From Rhizoctonia solani (Eukaryota > Basidiomycota > Agaricomycetes > Cantharellales > Ceratobasidiaceae), in the NCBI RefSeq assembly GCF_016906535.1, contig NC_057375.1:310001-374000 (forward strand): a DNA stretch of 64,000 bases, read 5' to 3'. Every line of letters starts with the position of its first letter. Within the stretch, counting starts at the first letter, position 1. The notes beneath the pieces are model-generated. The model saw only the letters and a program-made list of their open reading frames with translations. It did no database searches and was not told where the DNA came from. The translations under genes and the position numbers were made by a program. This document shows, one piece after another, positions 24,101 to 35,397 of the stretch.

Positions 24101-25432
24101 TATGGAGTCGATGTACATCTATTTTTGTCTTTATTCAGGACTTATGAAATCAATAAACTCGTGTTTACTGGATGGCTAGCTTTCTCTTCGCATGGTTACC
24201 TAGGTGACTTTACTCCTGGGTGAAGGGGCGCGCTTTTGGGTGGAGGGCTACGCGACCATTGTGGGTGAGCGCGTTCGTGGAGGGTTATCCATTCGGACTT
24301 CCGCCGATCAGTCCGGTGTCTTATCTCCGGGTCACGTGTCAGGTTTTTACTTTTCGGGGTTGATCAAACCCTACACTTCGTGATCTTCAAGCTCCGACTT
24401 GGGTTAATGTTGGACTTTGTGGTGTTACGTCCCCGAATCCATGTCCAACTTGAAGGTAAGATGTGCTTTGGTTCCAAACTCGTTCTCATAAAATCAGACA
24501 GTGGTTCATGTATGGAAACATGCACTGGGCTTATATGTGGTTTTGGGCTATGACGGGCTCATTGTGGCGAGACAACATTAGGGGAGTGATTCACGACTGC
24601 ATTTTGGGCTGTATATACCCCACATAAACTTGAGAAGAAACTCCAGTAGACCACATTGTAGACGTTGCTACTTCGTAGTGCTTGGTAAATCACAATCAGA
24701 TTAAATTGGGTGGTTCTTGTACAAGTTACCCGAACAAGCTAAATTACTTACTGAACATTTTAATGAAAACACTCATTGCTACATGCTCGATACGTGATAG
24801 GCAGCCTAAGATTGTATCCGATTAATCCCGGCTGGCTCTCAGTTTCGCTTTCACATCCTCTCTGATATTCATGCTAGGTGTGCTGACATGTAGAAAATGA
24901 ACAAATGAAATCGACAGGGGAGACTCAAGTTACCCATTTGCTCAAGTGTCAGCATCATAACTCGGGTTAAATGTATGCGTGTTCGCGTGACGCATTCGTA
25001 TTTGCTTACGCCTCTTCTATATATCCACAACAAATGCTTTCTTGAAAGTCTTGGTTCACTATATATAACAATAAAATCCGAGGTGTAGCACGTATTATTT
25101 TTTTACTCTTTTCAGATCGTCTCATGCTTCTCGGCGGATTGTTTACACTTAGGTAAATGTAATAACGTTCGCTACATTACAGTCAGAGCTGAGATTTGTT
25201 TACATACAACCTAGGGTTCCCTGGGCCTTCATGAAAAAATATCCCGTGTATGCTCATGGACACATGAGCCACTCACATATTGCCGTGATTGTGCCGTCAC
25301 AACCTCTCGGTGATCTCACACCATGGGTGCCTAGATCACGTGTGAACCCCGTCTCCCGTTCTCGGCCACATCAAGGAATGACAGCTCATCTAGTAAGCCC
25401 TTGAGCACGCTAAAAAACATGCTGCGGTTAAC
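24101..25432. other. Intergenic between the two calmodulin-type genes
   Basis: No coding region is recognised in these 1.3 kb. It includes the 3' end of the calmodulin transcript and presumably the promoter of the downstream paralogue. Confidence 0.6.
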
Positions 25433-26222
25433 ATGACCTGTTTGGTAGATCTCAGGTTAGTGGATGTTTTTACCACCATAGCACCCGCTTCAAAACTGAT
25501 CTTGGTCCCTGCTGACGGAACAGAACAACTGGAAGGTAACTTATAGTTATAAATTCCTATTCGGTACAGAGTTTCACAATGTCAAACAGAGCTTCGAGAG
25601 GCGTTCCAGATATTTGACAAAAGTGCGCACTTTTTTTTGAAAAATAAAATGAAAGCCTTTGACCCATTCGTTGATCCTTCATACAGATGGAGATGGCCAA
25701 ATAACTACTACCGAACTGTCTTCTCTCCTTCATGCCCTATCCACTCCTATCCACGACATAGACAATATCATCGCCCAAGCAGATGCAAACGAAGACGGTG
25801 CCCTCGATTTGGGTGAATTTTTATTACTCATGAGCGAAAAGCTCAATTCGGGACAAAAGACGGATACCGAACTGAGACAGGTCTTCGACCGGTTTGATAA
25901 GGATGGAAGTGGGAGTATTGAGAGGGGAGAGTTAGGGAAGGCGGTTGCTTTGTTAGGTGGATTATGTTTATAGCTCGTATTGACGAGGCCTGATATCTAG
26001 CCCTTGAACAGGGGACCAACTAACTGACCAAGAGTTGGCCATGATTATGCGTGAGGTCGATGCGGATGGCGATGGGAGAGTTAGCTTTGAAGGTGAGTCT
26101 TTAATTGGGACGTTTTCTAGCCTGACCGTTGAGAACTGCGTAGAGTTTAAAATGGTGAGTACACTATTGAATGAAAACTACTTATTGCTGAGGATAAGTA
26201 GATGATGCATGGGCAGCTCTAG
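25433..26222 (+). CDS. Divergent calmodulin-like EF-hand protein
   Basis: Six exons (25433-25535, 25590-25622, 25687-25956, 26012-26092, 26144-26154, 26202-26222) total 519 bases, 172 residues. After an N-terminal extension of about 35 residues come four EF-hand loops: D-K-N-G-D-G, D-A-N-E-D-G, D-K-D-G-S-G and D-A-D-G-D-G. The end reads E-E-F-K-M-M-M-H-G-Q-L. Exons of 33, 270 and 81 bases mirror calmodulin's 33, 273 and 81, and the introns fall at the same places, so it is a diverged tandem duplicate. The start is uncertain: ATG 25433 gives an open in-frame lead, but this N-terminus is unusual for calmodulins. Probably a Ca2+-binding sensor or light chain with other targets. Confidence 0.82.
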
Positions 26223-26594
26223 CTTTGCTTTTACAGGCCAGCGGAGTTATGACCTATGGGATAGACGGAAATTTGTCTGTCGGGATTTGGCTCGGGAAGG
26301 ACTTGGACCTTTTGTATCTCTTCTGTTGAATTGTCACAATAAACACTCCAATTTGGGTAGCACAACTGGATTAACGTAAGATGCGCATATACAGTATTAC
26401 AAATGCGCCAAATGCGCCACATCGTCATGTTTACATTGAACCACGCGCCTTGCCTCGCACAAGCACTATTGGTATCCCGAAAAGGAAACGACTCCAATGG
26501 CGTCACATGATGACCGGAGCCTCACGTCATCGGCCGGCGCAGCGCACATAAAAGCACCAACCCTCGGTCCTAGATCGACCTATTCTTAACCACA

Positions 26595-26925
26595 ATGTCC
26601 GACGAATTCACAACCCAACCTGCTCCTTCTGTGCGTAGAATCGCACTTTAAACCCGTGTCGTTGCTGATCTCGGGCGTGCGGATATTTTGTAGTACCCTC
26701 CTCAGCAAGGCGGTGGTCTGAATCCCGGTCTGGCTGGATCGGGTGAGGCGGCGGCGTTCCATGCCACGGGACCTCAAATCCCAAACGAAGAGGTGTTGAG
26801 CACCCTTGACAAGCCACTGGTGAGTTTTGAGAATAGGCTATTGTCCGGGGGTTGTGGCTTATTGGTGGAATGTTTGGTAGAGCCCAGAGGAGCTGAAGAA
26901 GAGGGAGGAAGAACTGAACAAGTAA
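26595..26925 (+). CDS. Small 68-residue protein, function unknown
   Basis: Three exons (26595-26630, 26694-26819, 26881-26925) join to 207 bases. It starts M-S-D-E-F-T-T-Q-P, has a Gly/Pro-rich middle (Q-Q-G-G-G-L-N-P-G), then T-G-P-Q-I-P-N-E-E, and ends in a charged helix with L-K-K-R-E-E-E-L-N-K. There is no signal peptide or membrane segment. The T-G-P-x-I-P and E-E-L-x-x-R-x-x-E-L-N-K pattern looks like a short protein family I have seen in basidiomycetes, but I cannot name a function. Consistent splicing with a clean frame supports it being real. Upstream, 26223-26594 is intergenic with no gene seen. Confidence 0.7.
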
Positions 26926-27827
26926 TGCATAGAGCAACAGTTTTTGGTGTATATTTGCGTATAATAATTCATTGAATTAATTGTTGGATATAAGGATGTC
27001 GGAACTTTGCTTGCGTCCGCGTGTCGTATAAGAACCGACTAAGCTAGCAGTTTTTTTGTTAGACTTTTAATTGGCTCAAAGCGAGAAAGCCTTCAAAGAG
27101 GCAAAGTTATCCTCGTCTCAGGAGCAAGGTACTTTAGGAGCCCAGTAAAATTCAAACGAGGTGACCGCTCCCAAGCACAAAAATTAGAGTCACTGTACCG
27201 AAGGACACGAGACCCAGAGCGAGGACCATGCCAAAGTTAGCCCCGAAGAGCGGCAGTGATTCGAATCCGTAGGGACAATAAACATAAATTTGTGTAGTCC
27301 TAGATAGCCCCTTTTTCGGTTGTCTCTCAGCGTTTCAAAGAGATCGCTTTCAGCAATATGAATCGCAGCACCAAGAACTGATCATAAGGTTCGAGTAGTC
27401 ATATTTGCTAGTAAGGGACGACGCATGTCGTTACTTGCACCCTCACTGTGAGAAACGAGAGCAAGTTAGGAGAATTTGTCACTTGGTTTTTTCGGGGAGC
27501 CGCAGATTTTTCTTTATATGTCGGCGAGTGCGAAACGACTGATCAGCTGTCAGCTTGGGTAGTAGGTGAGCCAGATACACAGCGTTTTTAGTCTGGGTAT
27601 ATGAAGCAGAAGTCAAGCAGAAATAGTACGATGCTGTTGGGAGCCGGCGATGACCAGACGGCGCAAGTCGTATAGTACACTTTTCGACAGCTCTTTAGCC
27701 AGATACCATGACGTATAGGAGCCCATGTATTAATAGGGCGTAGTAAACTAGAGACATCCAGGGAGGACAATGGACCAAGCGTCGTAAAAGCCGTAGCTAA
27801 CAAAGAATGAAGTAAACATCGGGCCCA
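26926..27827. other. Intergenic left flank of the hAT insertion
   Basis: No gene is recognised. It ends at the hAT target-site duplication (27828-27835). Confidence 0.6.
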
Positions 27828-28371
27828 CTTGTCACCAGTGTTGTTACGGGCTCCACAAACTCGAGAACTAGTTCGGTTCGTTGGCCCGGTTCGTTGGCTG
27901 ACTAAGCAGTTCGTCCAAGTTGTTGGTCTGTTCATGATCATGTGACCCACATGACTGAAATTGTAAATAAGAAGTACAAAATCACGCAGAGCAGCAGCAG
28001 AGACTCTAGTAAATGGAAAAAATGACAGATATGCAGGGGAAAATGACAAAAGAGCTGTAAAAAATGACCAAAGAGTGACAAACGTCTACTTGGGCAATGC
28101 AAGTACAAAGTAGAAAAGGGCTGCTGAATCAAAGCCAGGACTTACATTTGATCCCTCCCCGTCTTCTTGATCTGCTGCTTCTGGCAACATGGCACCAACA
28201 AGCTGGACCTGGACCTACTTCTGTCAAGGCAAGAGACGCTACCAGAAGAACAAGACAAACTACAAAGCATACTGTCAAGGATGTGTAATGCACTGGACGG
28301 AGAATCTGGAGGAAGCTGACCAACAAGCGGTGGCGGAAGGAGAGAGTGTTCTGTTAGTCCAAGACAAGGGT

Positions 28372-28959
28372 TGTTGTAGACACAATCGATACCAGGGAAT
28401 TTATTCCCATTTTCTTGGATTTAAACAAAGGCTAATGGACAACATTTTTGATCACGTGACTTCGGCGCTTATATCATAAGCGCCGAGCCACGTCCCCATC
28501 CGCGCTTACCTCAGCATACATAGCCACCTCCACCTGATGACATCACTATGACACGTCAGTGACATGTATGCATGAGTAAGGCCAACTACGGATTGGGGTT
28601 CTTATTTGATACGGTATTGCATATAAATGTATTTGTAATTAGACAGCCCTGTAATATATAAGGAGGCCAACCGACCATGGTAACACCCAGGTCAATTACC
28701 TCTTGTTGCATCCCACTCAGTGTACAAGGGCCCTACCGCCCAGTAAATACTTAGTTTAGCTACTTAGATAGTCCACACCGCCTTAAGCGGCTTTGTTGTT
28801 GTACTTAGATAGCTTGTCACCGCCTTAAGCGGCCTTGTTGTTGTAGGATAGCTGCTTGTTGCCGTAGTTAGGTTTGTTGTTGCCTTAGAGCAACTTTCTC
28901 ATTGTACACCGCGGCCACAAGCGCCATCCCCCTTGATGCCCTAACGGACGTCTAGGACA
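28372..28959 (+). repeat. 5' LTR of element D (588 bp)
   Basis: It runs from TGTTGTAGACACAATC to GTCTAGGACA. GATCACGTGAC lies at 28450-28460, followed at once by a perfect inverted repeat (CGGCGCTTAT, 3 bases, ATAAGCGCCG). A TATATAA box is at 28655-28661, and AGGTCAATTACCT at 28689-28701 is the likely transcript start. Two tandem units of about 41 bp (28762-28802, 28803-28844) each hold the palindrome CCGCCTTAAGCGG. Confidence 0.93.
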
Positions 28960-28974
28960 CTAGGTAATCAACCT
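28960..28974 (+). other. Primer-binding site of D, self-priming type
   Basis: AGGTAATCAACCT (28962-28974) follows the LTR. It is complementary to AGGTCAATTACCT in the LTR at 11 of 13 positions, and to the nested D-family LTR (AGGTCGATTACCT, 30169-30181) at 12 of 13. That stretch lies about 34 bp below the TATA box. Confidence 0.6.
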
Positions 28975-29848
28975 TACGTTGGTTGCAAACCGTTCTGTAC
29001 ACCACCACTAAGTCCCAACCACCAAGAAGAGTACCAGTACTAGCACAACCAAAATCACGTGATTGGGGCTACCTTGCGGGAAAGAATAATCAAAATTCCC
29101 CCACCCCCACGTAGTAGGAAATTGCTATAAGGCTGAATACTCCTATTGTCCGCATACCCCAGGTCGCTGCACCCTCTACCTGCAACCTTAGACAGTTGAT
29201 CCACCTGCTTGCAGAAACCCTGCTCCACATCACGCCCGCCTACAGCTGTTGATTGGTTGAAAGGACTGTCCAACGCTAGGTTGGTTGAGACAAAGGTTTA
29301 GCGTTTGAGTAGTAAAGCACTCATAAGTCCTGATATAGGCACCCCTGGCTACACAGCCCCCATTCCCCCTCACTTGCCCATCATTACCTTGCGCACTCCC
29401 ACTCACTCCTTGTCCCGGGCATCTTCCCACGCTGGCTGCTCCTACCTGCCAACACATACCATGGCAACCCGTTCCCGGCCAGCCTCTCAAACCCGCTCCC
29501 CAATTGATCAAGGGGAGTTGGGACCCCACCTTTTGACAGCCCCCTATGTCAAACTTGGGGAAGTATCCCTTGAACGAATCACAAGCCTCCTCCTTGGCCT
29601 CCTTGGCCAAGTTGAGAACCTTGAGCGGAAGGTGGAAGAAGTCCAAGAAGCAGGAGTCAAGGCTTGTACCAACCTTGAGAACATCTCTCAAGCCGTTGAT
29701 ACTGTCAAGGATGGGCTTAGAAGCCTCCAACTCCACGGGCCAAGGACCCCAGAAGATACCAAGCCCCTGGCCGTGGAAGCAACGCCACGCCCCCTATCAA
29801 AAGTCGACCCTACTGGATCAACTAGCCAGGTCTCATTCTGGCCCAAAC

Positions 29849-30417
29849 TGTCGTAGACACAATCAATACCAGGGAATTTATTCCCATTTTCTCGGATTTA
29901 AACGAAGGAAAACAAAGAACATTTTCGATCACGTGACTTCGGCGCTTATATCATACGCTAAGCGCCGAGCCACGTCCCCATCCGCGCTTAATCAGCATAC
30001 GTAGCCACCTCCACCTATGACGTCATCATGACACGTCAAAGACACGTATGCATGAGTAAGGCCAACTGCGGAGCGGGGTTCTTATTGGTTATGGTATTGG
30101 TTATAATGTATTTGTAAATAGCACTTCTGTAGAATATATAAGGAGGCCAACCGACCATGGTAACACCCAGGTCGATTACCTCTTGTTGCACTCCACATAT
30201 TGTACGAGGCCTTACAGCCAGTAACCCACTAAGTACACGCCTTAAGCGTTGTTCTCACTGTACTCACGTAGCTTGCCGCCGCCTTACAGCGCGTGGTCAT
30301 TGTAGTTAAGTAGCTCGTCGTCGTAGGTAGCAACTTCACTGCCTTAAGCGGATTCTCACTAGTACATACGGCCACAAGCGCCCGCTGCCTTGACGCCCCT
30401 TAAGGACGTCTAGGACA
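29849..30417 (+). repeat. Solo LTR of D family inside D's gag, TSD CAAAC
   Basis: It runs from TGTCGTAGACACAATC to GTCTAGGACA, 569 bp. CAAAC lies at 29844-29848 and 30418-30422. It diverges more from the two D LTRs than they do from each other, including a changed CTTAAGCG repeat region, so it came from a different copy. Confidence 0.93.
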
Positions 30418-31374
30418 CAAACCGTCCAAGGGGCTCCCCACCTTTGCCCAACCCACTCCTGTACAAGCAGTACCCCCGCAAGTTCCATCTCCCCCTCTAT
30501 CTCCGCGTCTCCAATCCCCAATTGGGACAGCTGCCCCTCCACCTCCGGCTCCAGTTGCCGCCTATCCTGCTCCGGTCAAGGTTGACCACCCTGACGCCTA
30601 CACAGGCAAAATAGGGAGCAAAGCAAAGCAGTGGCTAACCCGGATGTTAGCCTGGACCCGCCTCAACTTGCAGATGTTCCCCACCAATCAAGAGGTTCTA
30701 TCATTCCTCTTGATGAACATGAAGGACACCGCTGGGGCCTGGGCCCACCCTCACCTTGACCAACTTGGCTCACACCAAGCCATTATTCAAACGGTTGAAG
30801 GGTTCAAATTGGAGTTTCTGGCAGCATTTGGCAACCCTGACGCCACAAGGGCCGCTGAGCAGAAAATCACCACCCTCACTCAGTCCGGCACATGCGCGGA
30901 CTATATCACAAAGTTCAGGACCTTGGCGATGGAACTGGACTGGAACAACGCGGCCCTTTGAGGCCAGTTTGCCCGCGGCCTTCACTGGGAGGTCAGCCGC
31001 CAGATTGCCACTTGCAAGTACCAACCCCGCACCCTCCTCGAGCTGCAAAACGCAGCACTTGTCATCAACAACGCTCTCCAGGAAGAGCGTGCTAGCCACC
31101 CACCAAGGGACAATAAGTCTAGCAGACCATCCAACCCCGCAAGGGGGACAAGTACCGGCCAATCAACAACTGGTTCAAAGAAACTCTCCAATGACCCCAA
31201 CTTTGTGTTGGAGGAAGAGCGAAATTGCCGCCGCGCCGCTGGCGCCTGTATCAAGTGCGGAAAAATGGGCCACAAGTTCGCGGAATGCCGCACGGGCTGG
31301 AAGTCTACCCCTATTGAGGACAAGGGGAAGACTAAGGAAACCGCCAAAACTGGCAAAGACTCCAAGTACCAATT

Positions 31375-31381
31375 GGGAAAA
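31375..31381 (+). promoter_or_regulatory. -1 frameshift heptamer GGGAAAA, gag-pol of D
   Basis: G-GGA-AAA lies in the gag frame, then GAG and the TAA stop (31385-31387). Pol opens in the -1 frame. The layout is identical to element B. Confidence 0.6.
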
Positions 31382-34300
31382 GAGTAAGGGTACCTGCTGC
31401 CGCGCGCAAGGACCCCAAGGACTCTGGGCTTATCAAAATTTGTAATATATCTAATAGTAGCAATAGAATCTCCCCCCTCTTCACAATTTCAATTAAGCCA
31501 GAGAAGCAAGCGGAACAATTAGAAGTCCTGATAGATTCAGGCGCCACATTGTCTTTTCTTCATCCCCAAACCGCCAAGGCATTACGCCTACCTCTCATAG
31601 ATCTCCCAACTCCCCGTACCGTTACTATGCTCAATGGGTCAAGCCCCCAGGCTGGAAAAATTTGGAAAAAGGCTCATCTAACCTTCCTAATTGATGGCAA
31701 GCGCATGACGGAAACCTTCCTGATTTGCAACACTGGAACACACGCTGCCATCTTAGGAATCAAATGGTTGGAAACGCACAACCCCAAAATTGACTGGAAC
31801 TCACAAACCCTTTCCTTCCCTCACAATCCGCCAGAACACGTGACCATTGCCAAGGAAGAAGAAGCTGATCCAAATCCCTTAGAAGGAGTACCCTCCAAGT
31901 ACCATCAATATGCTAAGGTATTTGGAGAAGAAGAATTCAATAAGCTTCCCCCCCACAGGCACTACGATATTGGGATTGAACTCACCAAAGAAGGACCCCT
32001 CAACTTGCCCCTTTACAGCATGACTGACGCCGAGTCCATCACACTCAAGGACTGGCTCAGGGACGAATTGAAGGCTGGGAAGATCCGTCCCAGCAAGTCC
32101 TCAATCAGTTCCCCCGTCATGTTTGTCCCTAAGAAGGATGGTTCCCGCCAATTGGTTGTTGATTACCGCCGCCTCAACAACCGGACCAAAAAGAATGTTT
32201 ACCCACTTCCCCATCCCAATGACCTGATGGCCCAGCTCTGTGGTGCCAAGGTTTTCACTAAATTGGACTTGCAATGGGGATACAACAATGTCCGTGTTAA
32301 GGAAGGGGACAAATGGAAAACCGCCTTCCGCACCAAGTACGGCCTATACGAATCCCTGGTTATGACTTTTGGCCTGACAAACGCCCCCGCTGCCTTCCAA
32401 CACTTCATGAACAAATTGTTCAAAGACCTGTTAGACGTTTGCGTCATCATTTACCTTGATGACATCCTGATCTACTTGAAGGATGATGCAACTCATACGC
32501 AACACGTCCATGAAGTCCTGCAGCGGCTACTGGATAACCAACTGTTCTGTAAGGCATCAAAGTGTACATTCCACGTCACTTCTGTGGAATACCTGGGAAT
32601 CATTGTCTTGGATAAGGGTTTTAGTCTGGATAAGCTCAAGATCCAGGCAGTACAAGAATGGCCGGTCCCCACCAAGGTCAAAGAAGTCCAGTCATTCCTA
32701 GGATTTGCCAACTTCCTCTGTCAATTTGTTGCCAACTTTAGCCACATGGCCAGGCCATTGCACAACCTGGTCAAGAAAGACACGCCCTGGAATTGGGGTA
32801 ACAAAGAACAGGAAGCCTTCCAAGGACTAAAGGACGCAATTACCAATGCCCCCGTACTCTGCCATGCCAATCCCACCAAACCCTACTTCCTTGAAACAGA
32901 CGCCTCAGGGGCTGCACTGGGATCCATACTGAGTCAACGCCAGGAAGACGGCCAATTACACCCACTTGGTTTCCTGTCTGAGTCATTCAAAGGGGCAGAG
33001 CAGAACTACAATACACATGACAAAGAGCTACTAGCAATCATCCGCTCCTTTGAGTACTGGCGCATCTTCCTGGAAGGAACCCTTCATCCCATCACTGTAT
33101 TCACTGATCACCGCAACTTGGAATATTGGAAAGAATCTTGAACGTTCAATTGCCGCCACGCCAGATGGCACCTACTACTAGCCGGTTATAACTTCCAGAT
33201 TGTGTACAGGCCCGGGAAACAATCAGGAAAGCCAGATGCCTTATCACATTGAGCGGATCATGCGGACATTCCACCAGAATCCCAGTCCATGCTACCGGAC
33301 CCGGTATTTGCCAATGTTGCCTTGGTTACACCAGAAAAGGAGCTACAACGACAGATCAAGTTATCCCTGGATCAAGACAAGTCCCTGGAGGAAATCCTTC
33401 AGTTCCTACAAAACAAGTCCAAGGCACCCCCCTCCATCAAACGCGCGTTCAAGGATTATGATATGGAGGCCGGACTGCTCTTCTACCAAGGACAAATTGT
33501 AGTCCCTGATGTTGGAACACTGAGAATGGACCTACTCCGCATCTTTCACAATAGCCCCTTGGCAGGACACCCGGGAAGACAGTGCACCCTAGAGTTGGTA
33601 TCAAGGAACTACTACTGGCCCGGTATCCGTGCTGATACGTATTGGCACGTGGACTCCTGTGAGATATGCCAACAAATCAGGAAGCCCAAATACGCGTCCA
33701 TTCCCCCTCAGCCTCTTGAACTCCCTGTCAGGCCCTGGCAGCACGTGTCCTATGACATGATTGTGGATTTACCAAAAGACGGAAGTCACAATTCCATCCT
33801 AGTCATAGTGGACAGTTTCACCAAATACAGTATTTTTGTGAAATGCTCTAAAAAGCTCAAAGCACCCAAGCTAGCGGAACTATTCCTAGAACACGTGTGG
33901 AAACGCCATGGAATGCCGGAAAAGACAATATTGGACAGAGGCAGGGTATTCAACAACAAATTCCTACAAGCCTTGTACAAACGGTTAGGCATTGACCCTC
34001 ACTTTTCATTGGCTTACCACCCTCAAAGCAACGGACAAACAGAACAAGTAAATCCATCCATTGAGCACTTTCTCAGGGCTTACTCAGGGGTTAATCAACG
34101 GGACTGGACAAAATGGTTGCCTATGGCTGAATTTGCGTACAACAATGCAGTCCACAGTAGCATGGGGAAAACACCGTTCAAAGCCCTGTACGGGTGGGAA
34201 CCCTCCCTGACGCCATCCAACATCCCAACCAACGTACCAGAAGCGGATGACCTAGCCAAGACAATGGAGGCACAATGGAAGGAAGTGGGGTCCGCCCTGC

Positions 34301-34817
34301 AGCAATCTAAGCAATGGATGATAGCCAGAGAAAGCGGAGCCCCGGTGGAATTCAAAGTTGGAGAAGAAGTGTGGTTGGATGCCAAGAACGTGAACCTCAA
34401 GACCCTGAGCCCCAAGCTAATGGAACAACGCTTAGGGCCATTCAAGGTCATCAAAAGATCTCCGACCGCGCTTACTGACTTGAACTACCTCCAACTATGC
34501 GTCTCCACAACGTCTTCTACGTGGGACTCCTGTCAAAAGTCAAAAGGGATGACAAGCGCGCCTTTGAAAATTGCCCCCCTCCAATCACGGTGGATGGGGA
34601 AGAGGAATATGAAGTAGAAGGAATAACGGACATGGAAGAAAGGAACGGAAAATGGTTCTTCAGAGTCAAATGGAAGGGCTATGGACCAGAAGAAAACACG
34701 TGGGAACCCCGGGAGAACCTCAAAAATGCGGGGAAAATTTTGAAAAAATATGAGGAAGAAATAAAGAAGAAGGCCCTTGGCGCTGCCAAGGCCCTTAGAG
34801 GGGGGGCAGTGTTGTAG
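31382..34817 (+). pseudogene. Pol of element D, two TGA stops and one frameshift
   Basis: Protease (I-D-S-G-A-T), RT (intact Y-L-D-D-I-L-I-Y) and RNase H (E-T-D-A-S-G) read from 31382 to the TGA at 33139. A second TGA is at 33250. Integrase (33289 on) has the H-H-C-C finger, V-I-V-D-S-F-T-K, L-D-R-G and N-G-Q-T-E-Q. A one-base loss near 34456 moves the end into another frame, with a further TGA near 34470. The chromodomain (V-K-W-K-G-Y ... W-E-P-R-E) follows. The last codons and the TAG stop at 34815-34817 lie inside the 3' LTR. Confidence 0.88.
34797..34809 (+). other. Polypurine tract of element D
   Basis: AGAGGGGGGGCAG-type purine run directly before the 3' LTR TG, within the end of the chromodomain frame. 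Confidence 0.8.
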
Positions 34818-35397
34818 ACACAATCAATACCAGGGAATTTATTCCCATTTTCTCGGATTTAAACAAAGGCTAATGGACAACATTTTTGATCACGTGACTT
34901 CGGCGCTTATATCATAAGCGCCGAGCCACGTCCCCATCCGCGCTTACCTCAGCATACATAGCCACCTCCACCTGATGACATCACTATGACACGTCAGTGA
35001 CATGTATGCATGAGTAAGGCCAACTACGGATTGGGGTTCTTATTTGATACGGTATTGCATATAAATGTATTTGTAATTAGACAGCCCTGTAATATATAAG
35101 GAGGCCAACCGACCATGGTAACACCCAGGTCAATTACCTCTTGTTGCATCCCACTCAGTGTACAAGGGCCCTACCGCCCAGTAAATACTTAGTTTAGCTA
35201 CTTAGATAGTCCACACCGCCTTAAGCGGCTTTGTTGTTGTACTTAGATAGCTTGTCACCGCCTTAAGCGGCCTTGTTGTTGTAGGATAGCTGCTTGTTGC
35301 CGTAGTTAGGTTTGTTGTTGCCTTAGAGCAACTTTCTCATTGTACACCGCGGCCACAAGCACCATCCCCCTTGACACCCTAACGGACGTCTAGGACA
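34810..35397 (+). repeat. 3' LTR of element D (588 bp)
   Basis: Same length as the 5' LTR, with only a handful of substitutions seen by eye near both ends. GATCACGTGAC is at 34888-34898. Similarity of the pair suggests a fairly recent insertion. Confidence 0.93.

Larger units (their letters stand above)
29461..31387 (+). pseudogene. Gag of element D, split by solo LTR and a TGA
   Basis: It starts M-A-T-R-S-R-P-A-S with a leucine-rich coiled-coil segment (L-E-R-K-V-E-E-V-Q). The solo LTR interrupts it at 29849-30417, with gag resuming at 30418. The capsid-like domain follows (K-Q-W-L-T-R-M-L-A-W), then TGA at 30959-30961, and a CCHC zinc knuckle (C-I-K-C-G-K-M-G-H-K-F-A-E-C) near 31250-31291. 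It ends TAA at 31385-31387 after GGGAAAA. Confidence 0.87.
28372..35397 (+). mobile_element. Complete Ty3 element D, TSD AGGGT
   Basis: Two LTRs of 588 bp (28372-28959, 34810-35397) with few differences flank gag and pol. AGGGT occurs on both sides (28367-28371, 35398-35402). It sits inside the hAT transposase exon in the same orientation. A solo LTR of the same family is nested in gag. Three CGA-like TGA stops and a frameshift break its ORFs. Confidence 0.95.

Noticed and set aside
28189..28479. Short stand-alone plus-strand gene at the left of element D
   Set aside because: Its last part reads into the D LTR. It is the first exon of the hAT transposase, cut by D.
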